In this document: positions 18,870-27,270 of the stretch, piece by piece
Layout: each line of letters opens with the position of its first letter
Numbering within the stretch: position 1 is the first letter of the stretch
NCBI RefSeq assembly: GCF_004014805.1
Contig: NZ_ATDN01000001.1
Location: 62,001-126,000 of the forward strand
Reading direction: 5' to 3'
DNA from: Mycolicibacterium elephantis DSM 44368
GTDB taxonomy: Bacteria; Actinomycetota; Actinomycetes; Mycobacteriales; Mycobacteriaceae
Length of the DNA stretch: 64,000 bases
Notes under the pieces: model-generated
Database searches by the model: none
What the model was told of the DNA's origin: nothing
What the model saw: the letters and a program-made list of their open reading frames with translations, nothing else
Position numbers and translations under genes: made by a program

Positions 18870-18889
18870 TTAGGGCCATTGGTCCCTGC
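18870..18889 (+). promoter_or_regulatory. DosR-type box upstream of CBS-DUF2267 gene
   Basis: The core GGGCCATTGGTCCC at 18873-18886 fits the DosR (DevR) dormancy-regulator pattern GGGNCNNNNGNCCC, with a T-rich left flank. It is centred about 65 bases before the ATG of a CBS-domain/DUF2267 gene. CBS proteins such as Hrp1 are known members of the hypoxia regulon, and DUF2267 proteins are, to my recollection, frequent in it. A second weaker GGTCCC half-site follows at 18903. Binding is inferred from sequence only. Confidence 0.65.
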
Positions 18890-18944
18890 GGGGTCCTGCT
18901 TTGGTCCCTAGAGAATTCCACGCCCAGTCGGCATAAATGGAGAC

Positions 18945-19802
18945 ATGACTCTACGTTGGTATCGACGCCCCCGAATGGTGGTTCTCAAGCCCAGTGACTC
19001 GGTGCTCGAAGCGGCTCGCGCCATCGAGCACAACCGCATCGGCGCGGTGGCTGTCCAGAAGGACGGCCGCCTGGTCGGCATCGCGACAGATCGCGACCTC
19101 ACCGTGCGCGTGTTGGGTCAGGGACTCGACGCGTCCTCGACCGCAATTTCCGAGGTGATGTCGTCGCCCCCGTTGACCCTCTCGCCGCGCGACGACACGG
19201 CAGACGCGCTGCGGCTGATGAAGGAGCGCAACGTGCGGCGCATTCCGCTCGTCGAGGACGAGCGAATCGTCGGCATGGTGACGCTCGATGACCTCATCCT
19301 CGACGAGGCAGCTCCCCTCGAGGAGATCGCCGAGGTCGTGGAAGCTCAGATCGGCGAGGGCGGTCCCGCCGACAGCGAGCGTGCGCCGGGACGTCGGCGC
19401 AGCCTCGTGCGCGCCGAGACGACGCTGAACCGGCTGGTCAATCTCATTCAGGAGGAAGCCGACCTCGACTACCGCGACCAGGCGCGCACTGCCCTCGACG
19501 TCGTCGTAGCCGCTCTGGTTCGGCGGCTCAACGCGGGCGAGGCGAAGGACTTCGTGTCACAGCTGCCGTCGCTGCTCAAGCCCCACCTGCGCGCACTACC
19601 GCCGGGCCCGGACCGGTCCGTCACCCAGAAGTACATCGAGGCCGAACTCATCAGGCGGGCGGGCATCGAGGAAGACCGCGCCACATCGGTGTTCGTCACG
19701 GTGGCCAACACGGTCCTGGACAGCATCAGCCCCGGGGAGGCCGAACAGGTCCGCAGCCAGCTGCCGAAGGAGATGCAGAAGCTCTTCGAAACCTACTCGT
19801 AG
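18945..19802 (+). CDS. CBS-domain pair plus DUF2267 protein
   Basis: 285 residues from an ATG with GGAG upstream. Residues about 12-125 form two CBS motifs (VAVQKDGRLVGIATDRDL and RRIPLVEDERIVGMVTLDDL), a fold that senses adenine nucleotides or stabilises partner proteins. Residues about 145-285 are a DUF2267 domain (LVNLIQEEADLDYRDQARTA, LNAGEAKDFVSQLP, PGEAEQVRSQLPKEMQKLF). The DosR-like box upstream suggests induction in hypoxia or nitric-oxide stress. It is monocistronic, and its end overlaps the convergent thioesterase-like gene by 10 bases. Confidence 0.88.
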   Translation: MTLRWYRRPRMVVLKPSDSVLEAARAIEHNRIGAVAVQKDGRLVGIATDRDLTVRVLGQGLDASSTAISEVMSSPPLTLSPRDDTADALRLMKERNVRRIPLVEDERIVGMVTLDDLILDEAAPLEEIAEVVEAQIGEGGPADSERAPGRRRSLVRAETTLNRLVNLIQEEADLDYRDQARTALDVVVAALVRRLNAGEAKDFVSQLPSLLKPHLRALPPGPDRSVTQKYIEAELIRRAGIEEDRATSVFVTVANTVLDSISPGEAEQVRSQLPKEMQKLFETYS

Positions 19803-20614
19803 TTGAGTTCGGCGATCGGGAACTGCCGGGTGCTGAAGTCGATCTGGGCGGCCGGATTGGCCACCGCGGTCACCATTCCCGTGCCGAACGCGCCGTGATG
19901 GTCGAACAGCGTCGCGGTGCCGACCGAGATGCCGTCGGCCGCCCAGTGCGAGTCGGCCTGTACGACGAGCCAGTCGTCGAGGGGCAGCCTGGAGAGCGCC
20001 ACCGTCAGGTCGCCGTTGATGTAGCCGATCCCTTTGGTGCCCAGGTTGGTCACCAGGCTGGTCGATTCGGCGGTCATGACGGCCCGCACGAACGGTGAGT
20101 TCTTCTCCCCCGCGACCACAGCGATTCCGTCGTTGAAGAAGCACTTGCGCGACGTGTTCTGGTGCGCGGCCGGCGAGCGCGTCCAGCCGGCCTCCTCGCT
20201 GCCGACGTAGGGCAGCATGTCACCGTCCGGCACCGGTGGTTTCGGGACGGCGATGGGTGCGATCCACTCCTCGCCGGGTGGCGGCGCAGAGCGACGGTAC
20301 TGCAGCAGCGTTGCCCGGGCCACCGTCTTACCCTCCTGGCGCACATCGCATTCCGCGCTGCGGACGCGGCGGCCGTCGCGCAGCACGCGCACCTCGACGG
20401 TGGTCGGCACCCCGCGGGCGGCCCTGAACAGATCGGTCGTCAGCCGCGCGGGCATGAAGTCTTCGGACCCGCAGTGGTTCTCCAGCACCCGCGCGACCAG
20501 GCCGACGACCGCCGGCCCGTTGAGGTGATCGTCGCCCCAATGGCTCTGCGCGAAGGGGGTCGGCAGGTATGCGCCGTCGTCGGTCAGCGTGAAATGCGCC
20601 GGTTCCGTGCTCAT
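19793..20614 (-). CDS. Acyl-CoA thioesterase-like (hot-dog fold) protein
   Basis: 273 residues. The pattern fits the double-hot-dog thioesterase-like family: HWGDDHLNGPAVVGLVAR, PARLTTDLFRAAR and VEVRVLRDGRRVRSAECDV in the first half, then NGDLTVALSRLP and ADSHWAADGISVGTATLFD in the second. These enzymes hydrolyse acyl-CoA thioesters in lipid metabolism, and many mycobacterial copies are uncharacterised. It is followed downstream by the divergently functioning but convergent CBS gene and preceded by a CapA-like gene 107 bases away, so it is probably its own transcript. Confidence 0.78.
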   Translation of the reverse strand: MSTEPAHFTLTDDGAYLPTPFAQSHWGDDHLNGPAVVGLVARVLENHCGSEDFMPARLTTDLFRAARGVPTTVEVRVLRDGRRVRSAECDVRQEGKTVARATLLQYRRSAPPPGEEWIAPIAVPKPPVPDGDMLPYVGSEEAGWTRSPAAHQNTSRKCFFNDGIAVVAGEKNSPFVRAVMTAESTSLVTNLGTKGIGYINGDLTVALSRLPLDDWLVVQADSHWAADGISVGTATLFDHHGAFGTGMVTAVANPAAQIDFSTRQFPIAELNYE

Positions 20615-20720
20615 TTGCGGATCTTCGCACAGCCGCCGACGGCGGCGGTGATCAGGTGTTGCGCCCGCCGTTGAAGCGCAGGCAGCGGCGATGTCCTCGG
20701 GCTATCCCGTCGGCGCAAAG

Positions 20721-21827
20721 CTAGCCGCTCACCAGCAGCAGCCCGTCCCCGGTGCGGCCGACCGCGGTGCCGAACTCCCGGCTCGTCTGCTCGAGCGTGA
20801 CGCGCAACCACTCGGCGTCGTCGTGGGGTGCGTGTTCCAGGCGCATCCGCCGCATTCTCATCGGGGTCATCCGGAGTTCGGCGAGCTGGCCGCTGGATCG
20901 CTCGACCGACGCGAAGTACAGCAGTCGCAGTTCGTGGCGAATGGCCTCATAGCCGCCGATACCCTCGTAGTCGTCGATCGTGTCGCCGCAGCCGTAGAGG
21001 ATCAGCTTGCCGCGGTACACCTCGAGGGGACGCGGATGATGCGACGAGTGACCGTGCACGACGTCGACACCCTCGTCGATCAGCCGGTGCGCGAAGCGGA
21101 TGTGCGCGGGATGGATCTCGTAGCCCCAGTTGGAGCCCCAGTGCACCGAGGCAATCGTGATGTCGCCGTGCCCCTTTGACTCCAGCAGCCGATACGCGAG
21201 TGTCGCGGCGGTGCGCTCGGAAAGGTCGGGCAGCAGCGCGACGCCGGGACGGTCGTCGGCGGCGACCCAGCGGGCGGGGATGCCGCTGGACATCGATCCG
21301 ACCGACGCGATCACCGCATGCCCCGCCACCTTCGCCGGCCGGTTGGCCTGCTCAACGTCCGAACCCGCTCCGGCACAACCGATCTTCGCGTCGGCAAGTG
21401 CGGCCAAGGTGTCGGTAAGGCCGCGATAGCCGAAGTCGAGGACGTGGTTGTTGGCCAGCGCGCACACGTCGGGTCGGACCGCGGCCAGGCATCCGACGTT
21501 GTCCGGGTGCATGCGGTAGTGCACCGCCTTTCCCGGGGCGAACTCGCTGCTGGTGGTGATGCTCGTTTCCAGGTTGATCAGCCGGACGTCGGGGCGGTGA
21601 TCGTCGAGAACCTCGAGCGCCTCACCCCACGGATACGCGAAGTCGACCGGAGCGGGTATGGGGCCGTTGACTCGCTCGGCGAGCGACACATACCTTCGCG
21701 CGTCCGACACGACGGCTTCGTGCAACGTCGGATCGCCGGGATGCGGCAGGATCTGGTCGATCCCGCGCGCGGTCATCACGTCGCCGGTCAGGAAGGCGAC
21801 GACTTCGGTGTCCGGCCTCGGCGCCAC
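20721..21827 (-). CDS. CapA-like metallophosphatase-fold protein
   Basis: 368 residues from GTG at 21827; the open frame extends further upstream but there overlaps the methyltransferase gene. It matches the CapA (poly-gamma-glutamate biosynthesis) family: FLTGDVMTARGID, LINLETSIT, ALANNHVLDFG, ASVHWGSNWGYE, HGHSSHHPRPLEVYRGKLIL. These supply the metal-binding aspartate, asparagine and histidines of a calcineurin-like fold. Actinobacterial CapA homologues usually lack the other capsule genes and their true role is unclear. None of those genes are present here. Confidence 0.87.
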   Translation of the reverse strand: MAPRPDTEVVAFLTGDVMTARGIDQILPHPGDPTLHEAVVSDARRYVSLAERVNGPIPAPVDFAYPWGEALEVLDDHRPDVRLINLETSITTSSEFAPGKAVHYRMHPDNVGCLAAVRPDVCALANNHVLDFGYRGLTDTLAALADAKIGCAGAGSDVEQANRPAKVAGHAVIASVGSMSSGIPARWVAADDRPGVALLPDLSERTAATLAYRLLESKGHGDITIASVHWGSNWGYEIHPAHIRFAHRLIDEGVDVVHGHSSHHPRPLEVYRGKLILYGCGDTIDDYEGIGGYEAIRHELRLLYFASVERSSGQLAELRMTPMRMRRMRLEHAPHDDAEWLRVTLEQTSREFGTAVGRTGDGLLLVSG

Positions 21828-21865
21828 AACACCAGTATCCGCCGGTTTCCGGCGACTGGTCAGCT

Positions 21866-23173
21866 CTACGGGCGGCGGGCCCGCACCACCCACACCGGGC
21901 GTCGGCCGGCGTCGTCGCTCTCGACCACCGCGTCGCTGAAACCAGCCGTGTGGCATTGCGCGGCAAAGGATTCAGCCTGTTGACGGGTCCATCCGTGGCT
22001 GGCGAACCCGGTCGCCCCCGGCTCCGTCTGGCGCTCGATGGCGAGCAGACGCCCACCCGGTGCCAGCACCCGATGCGCCTCCTGCAGCCCGGCGGTGACG
22101 TCCTGCCAGTGGTGCACGGTGGCCAGCGACCACAGCACGGTCGCCGACTCGTTGCGCAGCGGGATGTTCTCCGCGGTGCCCTCGACCCAGGTGACGTCGG
22201 CCGACCTCGGTGTGACGGCCCGCGCGATGCGCAGAAACATCGACGACGGGTCGACGCCGGTCGCCCGCGCGCCGCGCCGCGCGGCCAGCCGAACCGCGCT
22301 TCCCGGCCCGCAGCCGACGTCGACGACGTGGTCGTTCTCCGACACCCCGGCGAGTTCCACCGCGAGGCGCGCGTTCTTGCGCCCCATCAAGAGGAACGCC
22401 AGCCCGCACAGCGCCCCGATGACACCGGAGAAGCCGGGGTGGTCAGCGTGATGGTTGACCGGCAATGCTCCCGATGTGTCCATGGGTCCAGCTTGCCTCA
22501 ATCGCTCCCACGGCCAGGTCATCGCCGCCCACACGGTGAAGACGAGGACCGCCGCGACGACGAGGTACCACGGCCACGGCCCCATCACATCCAACAGCGA
22601 CGCCGTGGAGGGTTTGCCGTTGAGGAAGCCGTAATTGGATCCGGCGACGGTGTTGAACGTCATCGTGATCGCCACCCACACCAGCGTCACCGTCATCACG
22701 ATGCGGTAGCTGCGCCAGCGCGGCCGCATGCGCCGGCCCCAGGTGAGATAGATCGCGGTCCACACCACCACCAGATGGATCGCCCAGAACGCCAGGAACC
22801 GGTAGTGCGGAAAATCAGGCCCGGTCAGCGCCGGTGAGATCAGCGCCTGCGCACTCAGCACCAGGCCCCAGTAGTAGGTGACCGCGTACGCCCAGTGCTT
22901 CTGCGACCACAACGCGTACGCGGCCACGAGGGTGGCCAGGTCCGTCAGCTGCAGCGGCATCGACCAGCGCACGTCGAACGGGACGAGGCCGTAGACCAGC
23001 ACCCCGGCGTAGATCACCGCGGTGATGGCACCGGCGATGCGCCCGAAGCGACGGGACTGCAGTTCGCTCTGCCGTCTCCCCAGCCACACCAGCAACGCGG
23101 CGCCGGCGGCGAAGACGGCCAGCACAGCCCAGTGCGACGGCCCGTACGCGGTGAACTCGTGTTGTGCGGCGAT
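21866..23173 (-). CDS. TIGR02206-type membrane protein fused to SAM methyltransferase
   Basis: One uninterrupted frame of about 435 codons. The first about 225 residues are a multi-pass membrane protein with HEFTAYGPSHWAV at the start and several transmembrane helices (TIGR02206/YwaF type). The last about 205 are a class I methyltransferase with VVDVGCGPGSAVRLAA, ATGVDPSSMF, WSLATVHHW and LAPGGRLLAIERQ. An ATG at 22483 could start the methyltransferase separately, but no stop codon separates the halves. The N-terminal start is unclear: no ATG or GTG sits near HEFTAYGP, so ATC at 23173 or a GTG at 23239 must be considered. The substrate is unknown. Confidence 0.7.
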   Translation of the reverse strand: MAAQHEFTAYGPSHWAVLAVFAAGAALLVWLGRRQSELQSRRFGRIAGAITAVIYAGVLVYGLVPFDVRWSMPLQLTDLATLVAAYALWSQKHWAYAVTYYWGLVLSAQALISPALTGPDFPHYRFLAFWAIHLVVVWTAIYLTWGRRMRPRWRSYRIVMTVTLVWVAITMTFNTVAGSNYGFLNGKPSTASLLDVMGPWPWYLVVAAVLVFTVWAAMTWPWERLRQAGPMDTSGALPVNHHADHPGFSGVIGALCGLAFLLMGRKNARLAVELAGVSENDHVVDVGCGPGSAVRLAARRGARATGVDPSSMFLRIARAVTPRSADVTWVEGTAENIPLRNESATVLWSLATVHHWQDVTAGLQEAHRVLAPGGRLLAIERQTEPGATGFASHGWTRQQAESFAAQCHTAGFSDAVVESDDAGRRPVWVVRARRP

Positions 23174-23200
23174 GTCACAAGTCTGGCGGCTGGATGCGTC
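23173..23200 (+). promoter_or_regulatory. Candidate ECF41-type promoter
   Basis: TGTCACA (23173-23179), a 17-base spacer and CGTC (23197-23200) match the published ECF41 sigma-factor target promoter as I remember it (TGTCACA, about 16 bases, CGTC). It lies 43 bases upstream of the flavoprotein reading frame that precedes an ECF41-like sigma gene, which fits autoregulation of that unit. Confidence 0.65.
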
Positions 23201-23242
23201 TGGTGTGTGTCCCCCCTCGACACCGACCGGAAGGAACACACG

Positions 23243-24218
23243 ATGAACGAGATCCTCATTCTCGGCGCCGGCTACACCGGAATGGCCGCGACCATGGGTT
23301 TGGCGGGCCGGACCCGACGCCGCGACGACGTGCACATCACCCTGGTGAACCCGCAGGCGCGTTTCACCGAACGGCTGCGACTGCACCAGACCGCGTCCGG
23401 GCAGGCGCTCGACGACCTCGAGATCCCTGACCGGCTGGCCGGCACCGGCGTCGACTTCATCCAGGGCTGGGTCACGGGCATCAACGCCGGCGCCCAGACC
23501 GTACAGATCGACGACCGCGTCACCCTGCGCTACGACACGCTGGTCTACGCGCTGGGCAGTGTCACCGACACGTCCGGGGTCGCCGGGGTCGACGAGTTCG
23601 CGTACACGTTGACCGACGCGCAGCACGCCGTCCTGCTGGCGGCGCGGCTGGACGCGATGTCGACCGGCACGGTCGTGGTGGCCGGCGGCGGCCTCACCGG
23701 TGTGGAATCGGCCGCCGAGATCGCCGAGCGGCATCCCGACCTCGACGTGGTTCTGGTGAGCAGGCAGACACCAGGGGCCATGATGGGCGAGAACGCCCGC
23801 GCCCGCCTGCACCGCGGGCTGGACCGGCTGGGCGTGCAGATCCGCGCCGGTGCCGACGTCGTCAAGGTGATGGCCGACGGCGTCGCGCTCGCCGACGGTG
23901 AGGTCGTCCCCGCGCAGGCGGTGCTGTGGACAACGGGGGTGCGGGTCTCCCCTCTGGCGACGGCGGCCGGCCTGACAGTCGACGACCGCGGCCGCATCGT
24001 CACCGACGAATCCCTGCGCTCGGTGTCGCATCCCAACGTGTACGCGGTCGGCGACGCCGCCGCGATCCGGCAGGGCTACGGCGTCATACACGGCACCTGC
24101 CAAAGCGGCATCCCCAGAGACGGTGACCTCCAGCCCATGGCAGACCTATCGCCTGATCAACGCGTTTCCCGCCCTGGGCACGGCGACTTGGCGGAGAGGC
24201 GGTCGGCTGACCCGATGA
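23243..24218 (+). pseudogene. NADH-dehydrogenase-like flavoprotein with internal deletion
   Basis: The ATG at 23243 (AAGGAA upstream) opens a pyridine-nucleotide-disulphide oxidoreductase: GAGYTG FAD motif, VVVAGGGLTGVESAAEIAE NAD motif, and VYAVGDAAAIRQ near residue 270. After GTCQSGIP the frame becomes unrelated and runs straight into the downstream sigma gene. One frame over, from about 24117, the expected end of such proteins appears (SPWQTYRLINAFPALG), closing at a TGA that overlaps the sigma ATG. About 55-60 codons of the C-terminal interface domain therefore seem to be missing with a frameshift. The result is either a dead enzyme or a fusion to the sigma factor. Confidence 0.75.
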
Positions 24219-25108
24219 ACACCGACCAGCAGACCTTCGCCGAGCACCGAAACCTGCTGTTCTCGATCGCCTATCGGCTGTTGGGCTCCGTCGCCGACGC
24301 CGAAGACGTGGTCCAGGACGCCTGGTTCAAGTGGTCGGCCGAGGATCGGTCACAGGTCGCCGACCCGAAGGCCTACCTGGCCCGCATCGTGTCCAACCTG
24401 GCCATGGAGCGGCTGCGCTCGACGCGGCGCCAGCGCGAGACGTATGTCGGCCCGTGGCTGCCGGAGCCGATCCTGACCGAGTCCGACGTCGCCGAGGACG
24501 TCGTCGCCGCCGAGTCGATCTCGATGGCCATGCTCGTCGTGCTGGAGACCCTGAGCCCGCTGGAACGGGCGGTGTTCGTGCTGAAAGAGGTCTTCGACTT
24601 CAGCTACGCCGAAATCGCCGAGGCCGTCGAGCGCTCGGAGGCGGCGGTGCGGCAGGCCGCGCATCGGGCACGCGAACACGTCCGGGCCCGACGGCCGCGC
24701 TTCGAAGCCGACCATGAGAAAAGACGTGCGGCCACCGAACGGTTCTTCGCCGCGACCATCGGCGGTGACGTCAACGCGCTGATGGAACTGCTCGCACCGG
24801 ACGTCAAGCTGTGGACCGACGGGGGCGGCAAGGTGCGTCAGGCGATGCGCCCCGTCGTCGGCGCCGCCAATGTGCTGCGCTGGATCGCCGGCAACGTCAA
24901 ACGACCCTACGAAGGTGTCGAAATCGCCGACATGACAGCCGAACTCGTCGACATCAACGGCGGGCCCGGCATCGTCATGCGCGGCGCGGGACGCATCATC
25001 GCCACCATCACCGTCGACCTGGACGCGCAGGGCCGCATCGTCACCGTCCACAACGTCGCCAACCCCGACAAGCTGCGCGCCGTCGCCGAGGGGGCCAGGC
25101 GACTGTGA
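24215..25108 (+). CDS. ECF41-group (SigJ-like) RNA polymerase sigma factor
   Basis: 297 residues. Region 2 spans about 8-72 (RNLLFSIAYRLLGSVADAED), the linker has WLPEP at 81-85, and region 4 spans about 108-160 (PLERAVFVLKEVFDFSYAEI). The C-terminal extension is SnoaL-like, with DGGGK at 202-206 and NPDKL near 283-287, both ECF41 hallmarks; in that group the extension replaces a separate anti-sigma factor. ECF41 genes typically sit next to an oxidoreductase or carboxymuconolactone decarboxylase gene, and here the partner is the damaged flavoprotein. The ATG overlaps the flavoprotein's original TGA, and the frame upstream is now open into that gene. Confidence 0.88.
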   Translation: MNTDQQTFAEHRNLLFSIAYRLLGSVADAEDVVQDAWFKWSAEDRSQVADPKAYLARIVSNLAMERLRSTRRQRETYVGPWLPEPILTESDVAEDVVAAESISMAMLVVLETLSPLERAVFVLKEVFDFSYAEIAEAVERSEAAVRQAAHRAREHVRARRPRFEADHEKRRAATERFFAATIGGDVNALMELLAPDVKLWTDGGGKVRQAMRPVVGAANVLRWIAGNVKRPYEGVEIADMTAELVDINGGPGIVMRGAGRIIATITVDLDAQGRIVTVHNVANPDKLRAVAEGARRL

Positions 25109-25161
25109 CCGCCGCCGCACACCCATAATCGGAAAGAACCGAAGATGAGCTAACGAACGGA

Positions 25162-26646
25162 GTGGGCGTGGTCGGAGCGGACGCGACGCGCGCCTCGCCC
25201 GCCGGTGACCCACCCGTGCGGTCGCCTCGCCTGCTGGTGGCCGGGCTCTCGGTGGTGGTCATCACCGTGGCCGTCCTGCAGACGGCGGTGGTGCCGGTGC
25301 TGGGCGTCATCGCCGAACAACTGCACGTCTCCACGATCAACGTGAGCTGGGCCGTCACCGCCAACCTGTTGGCGGCGGTGGCCGCGACGCCGTTGGTCGG
25401 GCGCCTCGCCGATCTGCACAGCAAGAAGCGGGTGCTGCTCTGGGTGCTCGGGATCGTGCTCATCGGCTCTGTGCTCGCCGCGACCACCTCCTCGCTGCCG
25501 CTGCTGATCGTGGGCCGCATCCTTCAGGCCGCCTCCTATGCCCTCTACCCCGTCAGCATCGCGATTCTGCGCGAGGAGTTGTCGCACCACCGGCTGATGT
25601 CGGCGATGGCGGTGATGTCGGGCGCGCTGGGCTTCGGCGGCGGCGCGGGCCTCGTGGTGGTCGGGCTGCTGATGAGCGGCGACGCCGGTTATCACCGGGT
25701 GTTCTGGCTGACCACGGCCTTCACGATCATGGTCATCGCGATCGTGGTGCTGGTGGTTCCCCGCCGCCCGCACGCCACCACCGGAACGATCGACTGGCTC
25801 GGCGCGGCCGGGCTGGCGGCCGGCCTGTCGGCGGCGCTGCTGGCGATCACGCAGGGCTACACGTGGGGCTGGGCGTCGCCGGCCACGCTGGGCTGCGCGG
25901 CCCTCGGCGCCGGTCTGCTCGTCGGCTGGTGGCAGTGGGAGCGACGGGCCCGGCAGCCGCTGGTGTCGACGGCGATGCTGGCCCGGCGACCCATCCTGCT
26001 CACCAACCTCGCCACGAACTTCGTCGGCATGGGGTTGTACTTCGCGTTCCTGGGGTTGACGCTGTTCGTCCAGATCCCCAGGGAGACAGCCGGTTACGGT
26101 TTCAGTGCGACGGTGTTGGAAGCCAGCGTGGTGTACCTGCTGCCCGGCGCGGTCACCGGCTTTCTGGTCGCGATGGCCGGCGGCAGGTTCATCGACCGGT
26201 TCGGCGCCCGGCCGGTGCTCACCGTCGCGGCCGTCGCCGGAATCGCGGGTTTCCTGTTCGTCGCGTTCGCCCATTCGCAGGCCTGGCAGGTCATCGTGGC
26301 CGGCATCCTGGCCAACGCCTACATCAGCCTCGGCTACGGCGCGCTGCCCGCACTGGTCGTCAGCGAGGTCGACGCCGGCGAGACCGGTGTCGCCACGGGC
26401 ATGAACGCGATCGCCCGCACCATCGGCAGCTCGATGGCCGCCGCCGTGGTCGCGATGCTGCTGGCGCGCACGATGGCCGGATCCGATGTACCCGTGCAGA
26501 GCAGCTATGTCGCGATCTTCATCGGCGGTGCGCTCACCGCCGCCCTGGCGCTGATCCTCATCGCATTCACGGGTCCACGCAGGCAGGCCGCGAAATCCCT
26601 GGAGGCGCAATACGAAACACGCGCCATGCACCACGAGTGGGGCTAG
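25162..26646 (+). CDS. MFS drug-efflux transporter (DHA2-like)
   Basis: About 494 residues with 12-14 hydrophobic helices. The major-facilitator signature after helix 2 is GRLADLHSKKRVLLWVLG, and helix 4 carries IVGRILQAASYALYPVS. Near helix 5 the antiporter-like SGALGFGGGAGLVVVG is visible, consistent with proton-coupled drug export. GTG at 25162 is the longest start; GTG at 25168 has the better-spaced GGAG. It lies 53 bases after the ECF41 sigma gene on the same strand, so it could belong to that regulon. The substrate is unknown. Confidence 0.88.
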   Translation: MGVVGADATRASPAGDPPVRSPRLLVAGLSVVVITVAVLQTAVVPVLGVIAEQLHVSTINVSWAVTANLLAAVAATPLVGRLADLHSKKRVLLWVLGIVLIGSVLAATTSSLPLLIVGRILQAASYALYPVSIAILREELSHHRLMSAMAVMSGALGFGGGAGLVVVGLLMSGDAGYHRVFWLTTAFTIMVIAIVVLVVPRRPHATTGTIDWLGAAGLAAGLSAALLAITQGYTWGWASPATLGCAALGAGLLVGWWQWERRARQPLVSTAMLARRPILLTNLATNFVGMGLYFAFLGLTLFVQIPRETAGYGFSATVLEASVVYLLPGAVTGFLVAMAGGRFIDRFGARPVLTVAAVAGIAGFLFVAFAHSQAWQVIVAGILANAYISLGYGALPALVVSEVDAGETGVATGMNAIARTIGSSMAAAVVAMLLARTMAGSDVPVQSSYVAIFIGGALTAALALILIAFTGPRRQAAKSLEAQYETRAMHHEWG

Positions 26647-27071
26647 CGCAACGCCGCCAGGTTGTTGACCGACTTGCGGACATCGGATTCGACGACCTTC
26701 GCGACCAGGTTCCCGATCCTGGTGTTGAGCAGACCGCCGCTGAGTTCGGCCACCACTCGAAACGTCGTCCCGGGATCGTGGCTCTCGACGTGCAGGCACA
26801 GCCGGATGCAGACGCCGCCGCGGCCCTTACCGATCAGCTCGATCAGCTTGGGTTCGTCGTAGCGCGTCACATGCCAGTGGATGACGTTGCGGAAGCCCTT
26901 GACCTTGATCAGCGACGACACGCACTTGCCCACCTCGATCTCCGACGGCACCTCGCTGCGCCAGCCGCCGAAGATGGTCAGCCATTCATCGAAGCGCCGC
27001 AGGTCTGAGGCCAGCGCCCAGGCCTGATCGGGAGTCAACTCTGAGGACACCGCCACATCCACCGTTGCCAT
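26643..27071 (-). CDS. SRPBCC (START-like) lipid-binding-fold protein
   Basis: 142 residues from the ATG at 27071 with GGGG upstream. The N-terminus VDVAVSSELTPDQAWALAS followed by DLRRFDEWLTIFGGWR, and the C-terminal helix GNLVAKVVESDVRKSVNNL, match the polyketide-cyclase/SRPBCC family, which binds hydrophobic ligands in a deep cavity. Mycobacterial genomes carry many such paralogues of unknown ligand. The gene converges with the MFS exporter (4-base overlap) and diverges from the polyamine-transport operon. Confidence 0.83.
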   Translation of the reverse strand: MATVDVAVSSELTPDQAWALASDLRRFDEWLTIFGGWRSEVPSEIEVGKCVSSLIKVKGFRNVIHWHVTRYDEPKLIELIGKGRGGVCIRLCLHVESHDPGTTFRVVAELSGGLLNTRIGNLVAKVVESDVRKSVNNLAALR

Positions 27072-27270
27072 GCCCCTTGCACTACCCGGTGACGCGGGCG
27101 GGGTAAACGCCGAACCGACCACGCCGGCGTGGTGGATTCCTTGGACACACCCGACGCCGACGAAGGATTCCATTGTCGTTACGTAAATTCGTTGCGGGAT
27201 CGCTTGCGAAGGTCCGGCTGATCGGCGATTGTTTACCCACAGCTTTCAGGCTGTACTGAGGAGGATCCCG

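Noticed and set aside
25150..26799. 549-codon minus-strand frame opposite the MFS exporter
   Set aside because: Its composition is low-complexity Arg/Gln/Gly/His and the plus strand encodes a clear membrane transporter.
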